Source: Bacteroidota bacterium (lineage in GTDB: Bacteria > Bacteroidota > Bacteroidia > B-17B0 > Aurantibacillaceae). From it: a stretch of 64,000 nt of DNA. Made by a program: the position numbers and the translations under genes. The stretch is from positions 186,001-250,000 of the forward strand of contig JADJFB010000001.1 of the NCBI GenBank assembly GCA_016708845.1. The letters are read 5' to 3'. The notes under the pieces are model-generated. The model saw only the letters and a program-made list of their open reading frames with translations. It was not told the DNA's origin and searched no databases. Of the stretch, positions 8,328-16,950 are shown in pieces (position 1 is the stretch's first letter; each line of letters starts with the position of its first letter).

Positions 8328-9992
8328 TTGAGTGACATTATTGAATATTTAAAATCTTGTTTCCTTTATGTAAAAGGACAACCAGTCATTTTTACTCAAT
8401 TATATTTTTGGGGATTTTTTGCTGTGGTGTTGGGTATATACTCCTTGATTTATAAAAAGAATACAGTTCGTACTTTTTATTTATTATTAGTTAGTTTTTT
8501 CTTTTATTATAAAACGAGCGGTGTTTTTTTAATATTACTCATCTTCACCATTATTAGTGATTATAATTGGGGAAGGCTTATTTATCAAAGTAAATCAGAA
8601 AGTAAGAAAAAAGTATATCTAACCATTAGCTTACTGCTTAATTTAACTTTATTATGTTATTTTAAGTATGCTTACTTTTTTACAGAGAGTATGAATCAAT
8701 TAGCAGGAACGGATATTTCTTTCTTTAATCATTTCACGCAATTTAGTAATACCTTTTTAGGAACAAACGATCCGGTAGATAAATTGATTTTACCAGTTGG
8801 TATTTCTTTCTTTACGTTTCAGTCTATTTCCTATACCATTGATATGTATAGGTCTAAAGTAACGCCAGTAAAATCTATTTTTGATTATGGTTTCTTTGTT
8901 TGCTTCTTTCCGCATTTAGTGGCAGGGCCAATTGTAAAAGCTAATGAATTTTTATATCAAATTTATCAAGAGTATAGCTTAACCCGCAAAGAATTTGGTT
9001 ATGCTATTTTTTGGATATTAAATGGCTTAGGAAAAAAAATATTAGCCGATTATATTGCCGTTAATTACATCGATCGTATTTTCGATAACCCCAATTACTA
9101 TTCAGGGGTAGAAACTGTATTTGGTATTTTTGGTTACTCTTTGCAAATTTATGCTGATTTTAGTGGCTACACCGACATTGCTATTGGCGTGGCGTTATTG
9201 TTGGGGTATCGTTTAAAAACAAATTTTAAATCACCTTATAAAGCGCAAGATGTGAGTGAATTTTGGAAACGTTGGCATATTTCCTTGTCCACTTGGTTAA
9301 AGGATTATTTATACATCCCATTAGGTGGAAATAAAAAAGGAACGATTGGTTCTTACATCTGTATTGCCTTTTTATCTGTTGTATTAGTTATGCTCACAGG
9401 TAAAATTTGGTTGTTGTTGGTGTTATTATTGATGGCCATTGTGTTAGTGATATTAGCTTACTTCTTCCCTAAAGTAAAACAGAGTGTGAATACCAATATC
9501 AATTTATTAGTAACCATGCTGCTAGGTGGCTTCTGGCATGGCAGTTCGTGGTTGTTTATTATTTGGGGTGGTTTAAATGGCGTAGGTTTAGTGGTACATA
9601 AACTATGGCAAAAAATTTCTCCGTTTAAAGATTCTAATTCATTTTTCGTAAAAGGCATGATGGTATTTATCACCCTTGCATTCATTAGCTTTACGCGTAT
9701 CTTTTTTAGAAGCGATAGTTTAGATACCGTTAGTTTAATTTTTGATAGAATTACTAATCACTTTGGCGGAGCTTTAACTTTTAACATCATTCAAGGTTAC
9801 GCTTTAGTGTTTTCGGTGATTTTAATTGGTTATTTAATTCACTGGATACCAGAAAGCATTAAAGAAAAGTATCGCTTGAAATTCGCTGAATTACCTTTGC
9901 CAGTGATGAGTTTAGTAGCAGTGGTATTTGTGTTTTGTATTTACCAAATGGTAAGTGGCGAGATGCAACCTTTTATTTATTTTCAGTTTTAA
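8328..9992 (+). CDS. MBOAT family O-acyltransferase, AlgI/DltB-like
   Basis: A membrane-bound O-acyltransferase with about ten or more hydrophobic segments over 554 residues. It carries the family hallmarks: PVGISFFTFQSISY near residue 160, the EFWKRWHISLSTWL block near residue 310, and the catalytic-histidine region GGFWHGSSW near residue 400. AlgI in alginate acetylation and DltB in D-alanylation are well-studied relatives; they move an acyl group from a cytoplasmic donor to a periplasmic acceptor. The start is a TTG at 8328, two bases after the upstream SGNH stop, implying translational coupling. Together with the two SGNH proteins it forms a likely exopolysaccharide O-acetylation set. No polysaccharide synthase lies next to it, so the polymer is unknown. 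The family call is firm. Confidence 0.9.
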   Translation: MSDIIEYLKSCFLYVKGQPVIFTQLYFWGFFAVVLGIYSLIYKKNTVRTFYLLLVSFFFYYKTSGVFLILLIFTIISDYNWGRLIYQSKSESKKKVYLTISLLLNLTLLCYFKYAYFFTESMNQLAGTDISFFNHFTQFSNTFLGTNDPVDKLILPVGISFFTFQSISYTIDMYRSKVTPVKSIFDYGFFVCFFPHLVAGPIVKANEFLYQIYQEYSLTRKEFGYAIFWILNGLGKKILADYIAVNYIDRIFDNPNYYSGVETVFGIFGYSLQIYADFSGYTDIAIGVALLLGYRLKTNFKSPYKAQDVSEFWKRWHISLSTWLKDYLYIPLGGNKKGTIGSYICIAFLSVVLVMLTGKIWLLLVLLLMAIVLVILAYFFPKVKQSVNTNINLLVTMLLGGFWHGSSWLFIIWGGLNGVGLVVHKLWQKISPFKDSNSFFVKGMMVFITLAFISFTRIFFRSDSLDTVSLIFDRITNHFGGALTFNIIQGYALVFSVILIGYLIHWIPESIKEKYRLKFAELPLPVMSLVAVVFVFCIYQMVSGEMQPFIYFQF

Positions 9993-9996
9993 TTTA

Positions 9997-10075
9997 ACCG
10001 CAGAGGGCGCTGAGTTTTTTCGCCGAGAACGCAGAGGTAGGAATAACACCTTGTCAGTTCGAGCGAAGTCGAGAA
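9997..10075. repeat. Two dispersed-repeat fragments in a convergent spacer
   Basis: The gap between the convergent MBOAT and glycosyltransferase genes holds two sequences that do not look like local DNA. ACCGCAGAGGGCGCTGAG with CGCCGAGAACGCAGAG (9997-10036) is an internally repeated CGCAGAG unit. GTCAGTTCGAGCGAAGTCGAGAA (10053-10075) is a short imperfect palindrome. From memory, close variants of both are scattered between genes in many Bacteroidota. They probably belong to families of small dispersed repeats. Confidence 0.5.
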
Positions 10076-10079
10076 TCAC

Positions 10080-10952
10080 TTATACGACTTTATAATTCTT
10101 ATACTCCCCAACCTTCCAGCCAGTAGTTTTTTCAATAAACAATAAGAATTTATCTTTTGCGCTTAATTTGATTTGTGATTTATCAAAATTAAATTTCCAA
10201 TTAGCGGCTTTTAAGCGCGCTTGAAATACTTGCGGATGTGTATCTTTAAATTCTTCTAAGCTATCTATTTGCGAGTAATCAAACTCTTCTACTTGTGCAA
10301 TATTTTTTTTCATCCATTCGTCATCATGCCACATCTTATGAAAATTCTCCTGCTTGGCTTGTTGTGCTTTAGGCGGCTTCACCCAACCATAATGATAAAT
10401 TTCTGCACTAATAGATTTGACGTTTAATTTTGAATTATCTGTTTTTCTGAAACCCTGTGCATCTTTATAAGAACGAATGGATTTGTCGTTTTTAATAATG
10501 CGAATTTCTTTACGATACCAGCGGCGAGAATTACCAACGTAATTATAAGTACCATAAAAATGAACGTAGTTAAATAATAAACCTTCTACGTGTTTATCGT
10601 CTTTATGTTTTTGCATCGCTTCTTTAATCGAAGCTAAATGCTTTTCGTGAACGCACTCATCACTCTGAATATAAAAACACCAATCGACCTCTTTACTAAT
10701 GGCATCAAATGCTTTGTTAGTTTCAATGGCTAATACTTGTCCGCCTTGGCGAAGTGAATCATCCCAAACAGTTTCAATGATTTTAATTTTAGGAGAGTTG
10801 ATGCTTTTAATCAATTGTAAGGTGTCATCTTCGCTATTACCAACAGCCACAACAAATTCATCACAAATTGGTAAAATAGAAGTAATCGCTTCTACCACTG
10901 GATAGTCGAACTTAATCGCATTTCGTATGATGGTGAAGCCTGCTACTTTCAT
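10080..10952 (-). CDS. Glycosyltransferase family 2-like protein
   Basis: A GT-A fold glycosyltransferase of 290 residues with no signal peptide or membrane segment, so likely cytoplasmic. The N-terminal nucleotide-sugar binding region opens KVAGFTIIRNAIKFDYP and continues with the strand DEFVVAVGNSEDDT. The metal-binding acidic motif appears as QSDECVHE near residue 105, in place of the more usual DxD. The C-terminal part, with YHYGWVKPP, fits a subgroup of family 2 enzymes found in cell-surface polysaccharide loci. It lies 9 bases after purB on the same strand, and its end faces the MBOAT gene. The gene may be co-transcribed with purB, although nothing links the functions. Donor and acceptor are unknown. 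Confidence 0.8.
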   Translation of the reverse strand: MKVAGFTIIRNAIKFDYPVVEAITSILPICDEFVVAVGNSEDDTLQLIKSINSPKIKIIETVWDDSLRQGGQVLAIETNKAFDAISKEVDWCFYIQSDECVHEKHLASIKEAMQKHKDDKHVEGLLFNYVHFYGTYNYVGNSRRWYRKEIRIIKNDKSIRSYKDAQGFRKTDNSKLNVKSISAEIYHYGWVKPPKAQQAKQENFHKMWHDDEWMKKNIAQVEEFDYSQIDSLEEFKDTHPQVFQARLKAANWKFNFDKSQIKLSAKDKFLLFIEKTTGWKVGEYKNYKVV

Positions 10953-10961
10953 TTACTGTAG

Positions 10962-12317
10962 TTAAAACTCCGGATTTTGTCCTACAAAGTTTTGTGGTGT
11001 AATTTTTAATAACTCTGCTTTTACTTCGGCGCTCACATTTAATCCATTGATAAATGTATGCATCGAATCTTTTGTAATATGTGTATTCGTGCGAGTTAAA
11101 TCTTTCAACGCTTCGTATGGTTTTGGATAACCTTCTCTGCGTAAAATAGTTTGAACAGCTTCAGCCACAACTGCCCAGTTATTTTCTAAATCTCTATTAA
11201 ATATTTCTTCATTTAAAATTAATTTATCTAAGCCTTTTAAAATACTCTTGTAAGAAATTAAAATGTGAGCCACAGGAACTCCTAAGTTTCTTAATACGGT
11301 GCTATCGGTTAAATCTCTTTGTAAACGTGATAAAGGAAGCTTAGCCGATAAATGTTCTAAGATAGCATTCGCTATTCCTAAGTTACCTTCTGCATTTTCA
11401 AAATCAATGGGGTTTACTTTATGAGGCATTGCCGAAGATCCGATTTCTCCTGCTTTTAATTTTTGCTTAAAGTAATCCATACTCACGTATGTCCAAATAT
11501 CGCGACACAAATCTAATAAGATAGTGTTGATGCGTTTTAAAGCATCACAGTAAGCAGCAATATTATCATAGTGCTCAATTTGAGTGGTAAACTGACTTCT
11601 GCTTAAACCTAAAGTAGTATTCACAAATTCGTTTCCAAATTTAATCCAATCATTTTTTGGATAAGCTACATAGTGTGCATTGAAGTTACCAGTCGCGCCG
11701 CCAAACTTAGCCGAAAATGGAATCGCATTTAATTGATTGATTTGAATTTGTAAACGCTCTACAAACACATAAATTTCTTTTCCTAAACGAGTTGGTGAAG
11801 CAGGCTGACCGTGAGTACGAGCTAGTAACGAAATGTTTTTCCAGTCCTTCGCTAAGCTTGTTAATTTATCTGTGACTTGTTTTAAGTTAGGTAATACCAA
11901 ATCGTTGTTAGCTTGCTTTAACGACAATGGAATAGAAGTATTATTAATATCTTGAGACGTTAAACCAAAGTGTACAAACTCTAAATAGTTTTCTAAACCC
12001 TGTGCTTTTAATTTTTCTTTAATGAAATACTCAACCGCCTTTACATCATGGTTGGTTGTTTTTTCTGTTTCTTTAATCACTTCTGCATCTGCAAACGAAA
12101 AGTTTTGATATACTGCTTTTAAGCTAGTAATTTGGCTTTCGTTTAACTTTGGTAATTGAGGCAAGCCTTGTTGCGATAATAGGATGAAATAATCAATTTC
12201 TACTTGTACGCGGTATCTAATTAATCCGAATTCAGAAAAGTAGGATGCTAATTCGTTAGTTACTCGGCGGTAACGACCATCAACAGGAGATATAGCAGTT
12301 AAAGTATTTAATTCCAT
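10962..12317 (-). CDS. purB: Adenylosuccinate lyase
   Basis: PurB cleaves SAICAR and adenylosuccinate, releasing fumarate, in two steps of purine biosynthesis. The 451-residue product starts MELNTLTAISPVDGRYR, matching the conserved SPxDGRY opening of this branch. It also has TTNHDVKAVEYFIKE, a THGQPASPT region with the general acid histidine, and the superfamily signature GSSAMPHKVNP with the mobile-loop catalytic serine. Length and order are normal. A promoter-like pair of boxes lies 19-52 bases upstream on the minus strand. The glycosyltransferase gene follows by 9 bases. Function is confident. Confidence 0.95.
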   Translation of the reverse strand: MELNTLTAISPVDGRYRRVTNELASYFSEFGLIRYRVQVEIDYFILLSQQGLPQLPKLNESQITSLKAVYQNFSFADAEVIKETEKTTNHDVKAVEYFIKEKLKAQGLENYLEFVHFGLTSQDINNTSIPLSLKQANNDLVLPNLKQVTDKLTSLAKDWKNISLLARTHGQPASPTRLGKEIYVFVERLQIQINQLNAIPFSAKFGGATGNFNAHYVAYPKNDWIKFGNEFVNTTLGLSRSQFTTQIEHYDNIAAYCDALKRINTILLDLCRDIWTYVSMDYFKQKLKAGEIGSSAMPHKVNPIDFENAEGNLGIANAILEHLSAKLPLSRLQRDLTDSTVLRNLGVPVAHILISYKSILKGLDKLILNEEIFNRDLENNWAVVAEAVQTILRREGYPKPYEALKDLTRTNTHITKDSMHTFINGLNVSAEVKAELLKITPQNFVGQNPEF

Positions 12318-12335
12318 AATTTTAAAAATAAAGGG

Positions 12336-12369
12336 TAAATATAGGGAATTTTAGGTTAAAAATGAGCAA
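12336..12369 (-). promoter_or_regulatory. Probable purB promoter
   Basis: On the minus strand TTG (12369-12367) is followed after 23 bases by TATATTTA (12343-12336), one base off the TAnnTTTG consensus. Spacing is at the upper end of the usual range, and the ATG is 18 bases downstream. Moderate support. Confidence 0.4.
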
Positions 12370-12456
12370 GGTTTTAACTAGAATGGATTCAATTGATAAA
12401 TGCTTTATCCTTTGTAAGAGTGAGTTGGGGGGGTATAAGAAAATTTGTTCTATAAA

Positions 12457-13167
12457 TTAATTACACGATTTGATTATTATGTTTGGCAACACATATGAAG
12501 ATTTCAATTTATTCCTGCTTTTATAATTTCTGAAAGACTCTCGTCCATAAGTTTCTGCAATTCCATTGGTGAAATTTACATTAAATGTAACTCCATCATT
12601 ATAATATGCTGTTGCTAAACCATGTTTTTTGTCATTTTTGTAATTTACTATAACTTTTTCTACCTTTTTGTAAGGTCCGATCCATAAATCTTCTCTATAG
12701 TTATATAAGTAGTTAGATGTGTCCATAGGCGCAAGTTGACATAATCGATAGCATAGCCTTATTTTAAATTTCTCAGGTAAATTAGGGTTGTTATAAGACC
12801 AATTTTTTAAAGATATGTGATGAATATCAATTTCGGAACAAGTTTCAGACTCAGAGTATTGACTTCCAGATGATGAGCAAATTGAATCATTTATGTAAAA
12901 ATTTTCTCCCGCATATGATAAATAGTCTAAATTTTTCGACTTAAGATGTCCAAGTTTTATAACGAATTTATATATCGAGTCTTTATACAAAATCAAATTA
13001 CAATCTGCATTATTTGGAACAAATTTTAGAGTAGTTGTATTTGACTCATATATGATTTTATTGTCAACTATAATTTTTACAGTATCAATAAAAACAGTTG
13101 AAAGAGTTTGACTTTTGAGTTGCCAAAAAATTACAAGAAAGAATAGTATTAAAAATCTCGTAGACAT
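12457..13167 (-). CDS. Secreted protein with a MORN-like repeat
   Basis: Not assigned to a characterised family. The 236-residue product has a signal peptide (MSTRFLILFFLVIFWQLKSQ) and is otherwise soluble, so it is probably periplasmic or surface-exposed. Near the C-terminus the segment NDKKHGLATAYYNDGV is a clear match to the MORN-type repeat (KHGxaxxYYxnG), which usually forms a short beta-hairpin, but only one good copy is visible. Five cysteines between residues about 95 and 145, several close together (SICSSSG, ETCSEID, RLCYRLCQL), suggest disulfide bonds. It follows the subtilisin gene by 9 bases on the same strand and could be co-transcribed with it; any functional link is inference. 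Confidence 0.6.
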   Translation of the reverse strand: MSTRFLILFFLVIFWQLKSQTLSTVFIDTVKIIVDNKIIYESNTTTLKFVPNNADCNLILYKDSIYKFVIKLGHLKSKNLDYLSYAGENFYINDSICSSSGSQYSESETCSEIDIHHISLKNWSYNNPNLPEKFKIRLCYRLCQLAPMDTSNYLYNYREDLWIGPYKKVEKVIVNYKNDKKHGLATAYYNDGVTFNVNFTNGIAETYGRESFRNYKSRNKLKSSYVLPNIIIKSCN

Positions 13168-13176
13168 AATGTTATA

Positions 13177-15978
13177 TTACTCAACCACCACAATCTTTTT
13201 AAACTCCACTTTTTGCGCTCCAATTAATTTTACAATGTACATGCCTTCTGCATAGTTAGTTAAATCAACCTTTTGTAGGATTCCATTAATTTTACTTTCA
13301 GCTACTAATTTCCCATTTAAACTATAAATTTCATATTTGTTAAAAGTTGGTTCCATTTGTGAAATGGTGATGCTGTTTTTTGCTGGATTTGGAAAAATTC
13401 TCCAAGTGTAATCAGCAGATACAGATTCTTGAATGCTTGTTGGCATACCATCATATTTAATTTGCGCATGTTGTGCGCCGGTAATTAAATTTGCTAAACT
13501 ATCGCCACCAACTAAGGCAAAAGCAATTTTCACTGATTGTCCTGGGATTAATTGCACTGGACCAGAACTCATTACATTCATCACATCTACACCATTACCA
13601 GCCACACCAGCTGCTAAACGCTGAGTAGATAAACTCAAATATTTGTCTTTTGTATCCGAGCCATTTGCAAAATCTAGTCCGCCATTACCTCCTGTAACAT
13701 GGTCTACTGCATAAAAGTTTGGAGGCGCCGTATTGGTTAATAATTTGATACCAGCGTATTTTCCACCTGCAGCTGTGTAGTAACTGTAGCCCATTTTAGT
13801 GCCAGCATCATACGCACTTCTGTTTTGCGCGTAAGTGCCACCGTCAATATCCCAATCAGCAAAAATACCAGCATACATATTTTTGATAGTATCTGTTGCG
13901 TGAGTATTTGTAATGACGTATTCCCAAATAACAAATTGTGTATTTGGCACAGCCGCCCAAGTGTATGTGTTTTGGTCAATATCAATGTTTAGTGGATTAA
14001 AGGATAGGTTATCTTTTAATTTTGCTTTCGTGTCAAAGTCAGAAAACATCGAAGGAATTTGTAGTGCAATTCGATTTGTAAGTCCAAAGTCGGTATCAGA
14101 AGGATTACCATTTAAACCTCTCACGCAATCAGATACTTTAGTCGTGTCGCTACCAATCATCAAACCTGCTTCATATAGTAACTCTGTGTTATTGTATTTA
14201 AAACCTAAACCTTGCCCTTGAGTATCTTGGTTGTAACCAATTTTTCCTTTACTAGTAGCAGTTGTACTCACATCGTTTATGTCTATATTAATATAGTCTA
14301 CATTAATATATACGGTAAAAAATTGTTTAGCTTGATAAGCACCGTCGCTCATGCTTACTTCAAAACTAATAGCTTGATTAATTGGAATAGCCCCAGTTAA
14401 TTTAAAAGTAAATGGATCTAATGAATTAGTGGCGCTTGCTAATGTATTGATGGCGCCTAGAGACGTTGTGTTATCTATTGTTACAGCATAAGCCGATAAA
14501 GGCGTAACTGTAACGTTTAAAGCAGAAGTTGGATCTAAATAATTAATAAAATTTCCAGCAATAAATAAAGTGTCGCCATTAATAAATGACATATCATTAT
14601 GATCGCTTACGGTTTTGCTAATCATCACCACACTTGGTGATGCAGGATCCGTTAAGGCACGAAATAAATTAATTCTTCCTGTTCCTAGTTTGTTAATGTA
14701 AGTAGGATTTGCTGCATAAATATTATCAGCAGTTACTTTTAAACGCTCACCAACTTGCAAGCCGTTATAACTTGGAAAATGATTTTTAACGATTCCAGCA
14801 GCTCCAGCAACTACAGGTGATGACATCGAAGTACCTGAAGTGGTGATGTAAAAACTTCCTGGCCAAGTAGAGTTGACATTGTCGCCAGGTGCGCAAACGT
14901 CAACCATATAACCATAGTTAGAATTAGAAAACTTGACGTCGTTTTGTGAGGTATTAGCAACAGACAATACATAATTATATGCAGCTGGATAAAAATCCCC
15001 ATCCACACCATTATTTCCTGCCGCGCAAACCACTAAAGCATTTTTGTTTATAGTAGCGTAATCAATAATATCTTGTCCAAACTGACTAGAGCCGCCACCG
15101 CCCCATGAACAGTTAATAATTTGGCAGCCATGGTCGGCAGCATATTTAATACCTTCGTAGGCTTGTGTTAAAGCGCCAGTTGCATCTGCAATTTTTACGG
15201 GTAAAAACTTACAATTAAAGCCTGTGCCCGCTCCACCTAAATTGTTATCAGCACTTGCCGAAGATAATCCACTCACGTGCACACCATGAGCATTGGCGTT
15301 CCATGAAGCATCTGCATCATTTTCTCCTAAATCCCAACCCATGTAGTTATCTATAAAACTATCGCCATCATTATCAATCCCATCATTTACATCTGCATAA
15401 TTACGCTTGACGTTATTAAATAAATCAGGATGTGTAAAATCATTTCCCGTATCTGTAATTCCAATAACGATAGATGAATCTCCTTTGTTTACATCCCAGG
15501 CATTAAAGGCATTGATGTTTAATAAATGGTATTGGTTAGTTGGATTGGCTAATGGGTCGTTTGGAGAATAATTTATTTTAGGAACAAAATGTGGTTCGGC
15601 ATACACTAAAATGTTTGATAGTAATAATTTGCTAATGGCTTTTTCTAATGAAAGACTTGATGTATAATTTAATTCATACACTAGCGATAAATCTGCATAA
15701 CGTTGTCCTGCCGAATTGAAAGGAGTTTCAGGGGATTTATCTAAAGGGAATTTTTTATGAAGATTAGTTGCGCTAATAGCTGTTGCTAAAGAATTAAATA
15801 AAGGATGATCAATTTTTGTGTCTGAACATACACTAGCAAAAGCAGGTTTTACTTTGATGATAATCGTTTTTGCTAAGTATTCATCCGCAGCTAATGTTGC
15901 TGGCAATTGATAGGATTTTTGTGCTGTTAGTTGAATACTAACTAGTAGTACCAAAATTGTTTTTAAAAAATGTTTCAT
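13177..15978 (-). CDS. Subtilisin-like S8 serine peptidase with T9SS sorting domain
   Basis: A secreted serine protease of 933 residues. After a signal peptide (ending near LTAQ) and a pro-region to about residue 140 comes the peptidase S8 domain. Its catalytic triad is readable as Asp176 (GITDTGNDF), His231 (NAHGVHVSG) and Ser384 (SGTSMSSPVVAG), with the oxyanion-hole Asn in CAAGNNGVDG. Acidic loops such as DGIDNDGDS may bind calcium. A long beta-rich region follows. The last about 75 residues start with WRIFPNPAKNSITI and end KKIVVVE, the form of a type A T9SS sorting domain. The protein should therefore cross the outer membrane by T9SS and be released or attached to the surface. It starts 17 bases after the CoaD-like gene. 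Likely role is digestion of external protein. Confidence 0.93.
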   Translation of the reverse strand: MKHFLKTILVLLVSIQLTAQKSYQLPATLAADEYLAKTIIIKVKPAFASVCSDTKIDHPLFNSLATAISATNLHKKFPLDKSPETPFNSAGQRYADLSLVYELNYTSSLSLEKAISKLLLSNILVYAEPHFVPKINYSPNDPLANPTNQYHLLNINAFNAWDVNKGDSSIVIGITDTGNDFTHPDLFNNVKRNYADVNDGIDNDGDSFIDNYMGWDLGENDADASWNANAHGVHVSGLSSASADNNLGGAGTGFNCKFLPVKIADATGALTQAYEGIKYAADHGCQIINCSWGGGGSSQFGQDIIDYATINKNALVVCAAGNNGVDGDFYPAAYNYVLSVANTSQNDVKFSNSNYGYMVDVCAPGDNVNSTWPGSFYITTSGTSMSSPVVAGAAGIVKNHFPSYNGLQVGERLKVTADNIYAANPTYINKLGTGRINLFRALTDPASPSVVMISKTVSDHNDMSFINGDTLFIAGNFINYLDPTSALNVTVTPLSAYAVTIDNTTSLGAINTLASATNSLDPFTFKLTGAIPINQAISFEVSMSDGAYQAKQFFTVYINVDYINIDINDVSTTATSKGKIGYNQDTQGQGLGFKYNNTELLYEAGLMIGSDTTKVSDCVRGLNGNPSDTDFGLTNRIALQIPSMFSDFDTKAKLKDNLSFNPLNIDIDQNTYTWAAVPNTQFVIWEYVITNTHATDTIKNMYAGIFADWDIDGGTYAQNRSAYDAGTKMGYSYYTAAGGKYAGIKLLTNTAPPNFYAVDHVTGGNGGLDFANGSDTKDKYLSLSTQRLAAGVAGNGVDVMNVMSSGPVQLIPGQSVKIAFALVGGDSLANLITGAQHAQIKYDGMPTSIQESVSADYTWRIFPNPAKNSITISQMEPTFNKYEIYSLNGKLVAESKINGILQKVDLTNYAEGMYIVKLIGAQKVEFKKIVVVE

Positions 15979-15995
15979 CTTTTTCAGTTTTAATA

Positions 15996-16700
15996 TTAGT
16001 CTAACAAATAATTGTGGTGTTTGTTGTATTTCTCTAACGTACGAATACCAGAAGAACTAATGTGTTCAAATTCTTTATCACAAAAGATATTAATGATTTT
16101 TATATCTGGTTTTAACTCTTGTATGTAACGGTATTGATTTTGTTCGTAGTTAAAATCAGTCGAGTTTCTTAAACCTCTTACAACAGTGACGTCATAATCA
16201 AACGATTCGATATGATCGGTTAATAGGTCATGGTATTCGGTTTGCTGACGATTAGCAATGGTTTTTGGAACAGGCCAAGTGCGAACGGTTTTATCTGGAT
16301 TTTTACCAAAAGCAATAATCACTTTATCAAATAATTTTTCTGCTTTTTGTAAGACGTTGTAGTGTCCTTTGTGAAAAGGATTGAAGCTGCCTGCAAATAC
16401 ACCAATACTTGGTTCAACAGAATTCACATAATCGATTAAGTTATTTAAATTACCATTGGTATTAAAGTGTTTTAAAACTTCAATACGTTTTACTTTGTAT
16501 GTTTTATAATCAACATATTGAAACTCTTTAAAAATTTGTTTTTCGTATTTGATTAATTTATCAAAGGATGAATTTAAAATAGCTAAATCTGCTTTAATAA
16601 ATTCTTCTGAAAATTTGACTGAAGGCTTATGATGTTTCGTGTCTAATATTAATTGTTTAATATGTTCTTTTTGCTCGCCAGTTAAAGAAGATGAATGACC
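15996..16700 (-). CDS. CoaD-like nucleotidyltransferase half of an HD/CoaD fusion
   Basis: Phosphopantetheine adenylyltransferase (CoaD) makes dephospho-CoA from phosphopantetheine and ATP. The last about 143 codons have the family layout: nucleotide-binding GSFNPFHKGHYN (PPAT form GSFDPxTxGH), VVRGLRNSTDFNYE, and the ISSSGIR end motif. The frame stays open upstream through 16428-16700 without a stop, encoding the C-terminal helices of the HD domain (for example KADLAILNSS). One in-frame TAA at 16701-16703 separates it from the HD half. A separate CoaD would need to start at a GTG (16427) or another non-ATG codon. I read it as one bifunctional gene (15996-16949) interrupted by a nonsense codon. 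Whether this is the cell's main CoaD cannot be judged from here. Confidence 0.75.
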   Translation of the reverse strand, partial: GHSSSLTGEQKEHIKQLILDTKHHKPSVKFSEEFIKADLAILNSSFDKLIKYEKQIFKEFQYVDYKTYKVKRIEVLKHFNTNGNLNNLIDYVNSVEPSIGVFAGSFNPFHKGHYNVLQKAEKLFDKVIIAFGKNPDKTVRTWPVPKTIANRQQTEYHDLLTDHIESFDYDVTVVRGLRNSTDFNYEQNQYRYIQELKPDIKIINIFCDKEFEHISSSGIRTLEKYNKHHNYLLD

Positions 16701-16949
16701 TTACTTCAAGAAAAACTCAACCGAATCTTCTTCGTTAGTGTTCGATTGCGGATTGTAAATAATATCATGGAAGATGGCTGCCAAAAACAATTCATCATGT
16801 TTTAATAAATCAGCATTATGTAATTGCTTTAATACATCTTCTATATGTTCTAACGTATGATAAAATCGGTGTGGTTCATCATACGCATTCATCACCTCAG
16901 AATTAAACTGCAGTTGATTTAAACGATTTGATATTTCAGTTATAGTCAT
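16701..16949 (-). CDS. HD-superfamily hydrolase half of an HD/CoaD fusion, ends at in-frame stop
   Basis: The N-terminal part of a metal-dependent HD hydrolase. The sequence PHRFYHTLEHIEDVL followed by AAIFHDIIYNPQSNTNEEDS matches the pattern of the predicted HD hydrolases of the COG4339 type (YHxxxHI, FHDxxYd, NExxS). The final conserved aspartate of that family lies beyond the TAA at 16701-16703, in DTKHHKP and KADLAIL, in the same frame. The 82-residue product as read would therefore be an incomplete domain. The ATG at 16949 lies one base after the stop of the M16 peptidase, so translation is probably coupled. Either the stop is a base error or the gene is newly disrupted. The substrate of this HD family is not known to me. 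Confidence 0.7.
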   Translation of the reverse strand: MTITEISNRLNQLQFNSEVMNAYDEPHRFYHTLEHIEDVLKQLHNADLLKHDELFLAAIFHDIIYNPQSNTNEEDSVEFFLK

Positions 16950-16950
16950 T

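Noticed and set aside
12427..12433. Short G runs at 12427-12433 and 18292-18299 as signals
   Set aside because: Seven- and eight-base G runs in spacers are unusual in this AT-rich DNA but have no partner sequence or nearby motif; possibly length errors.
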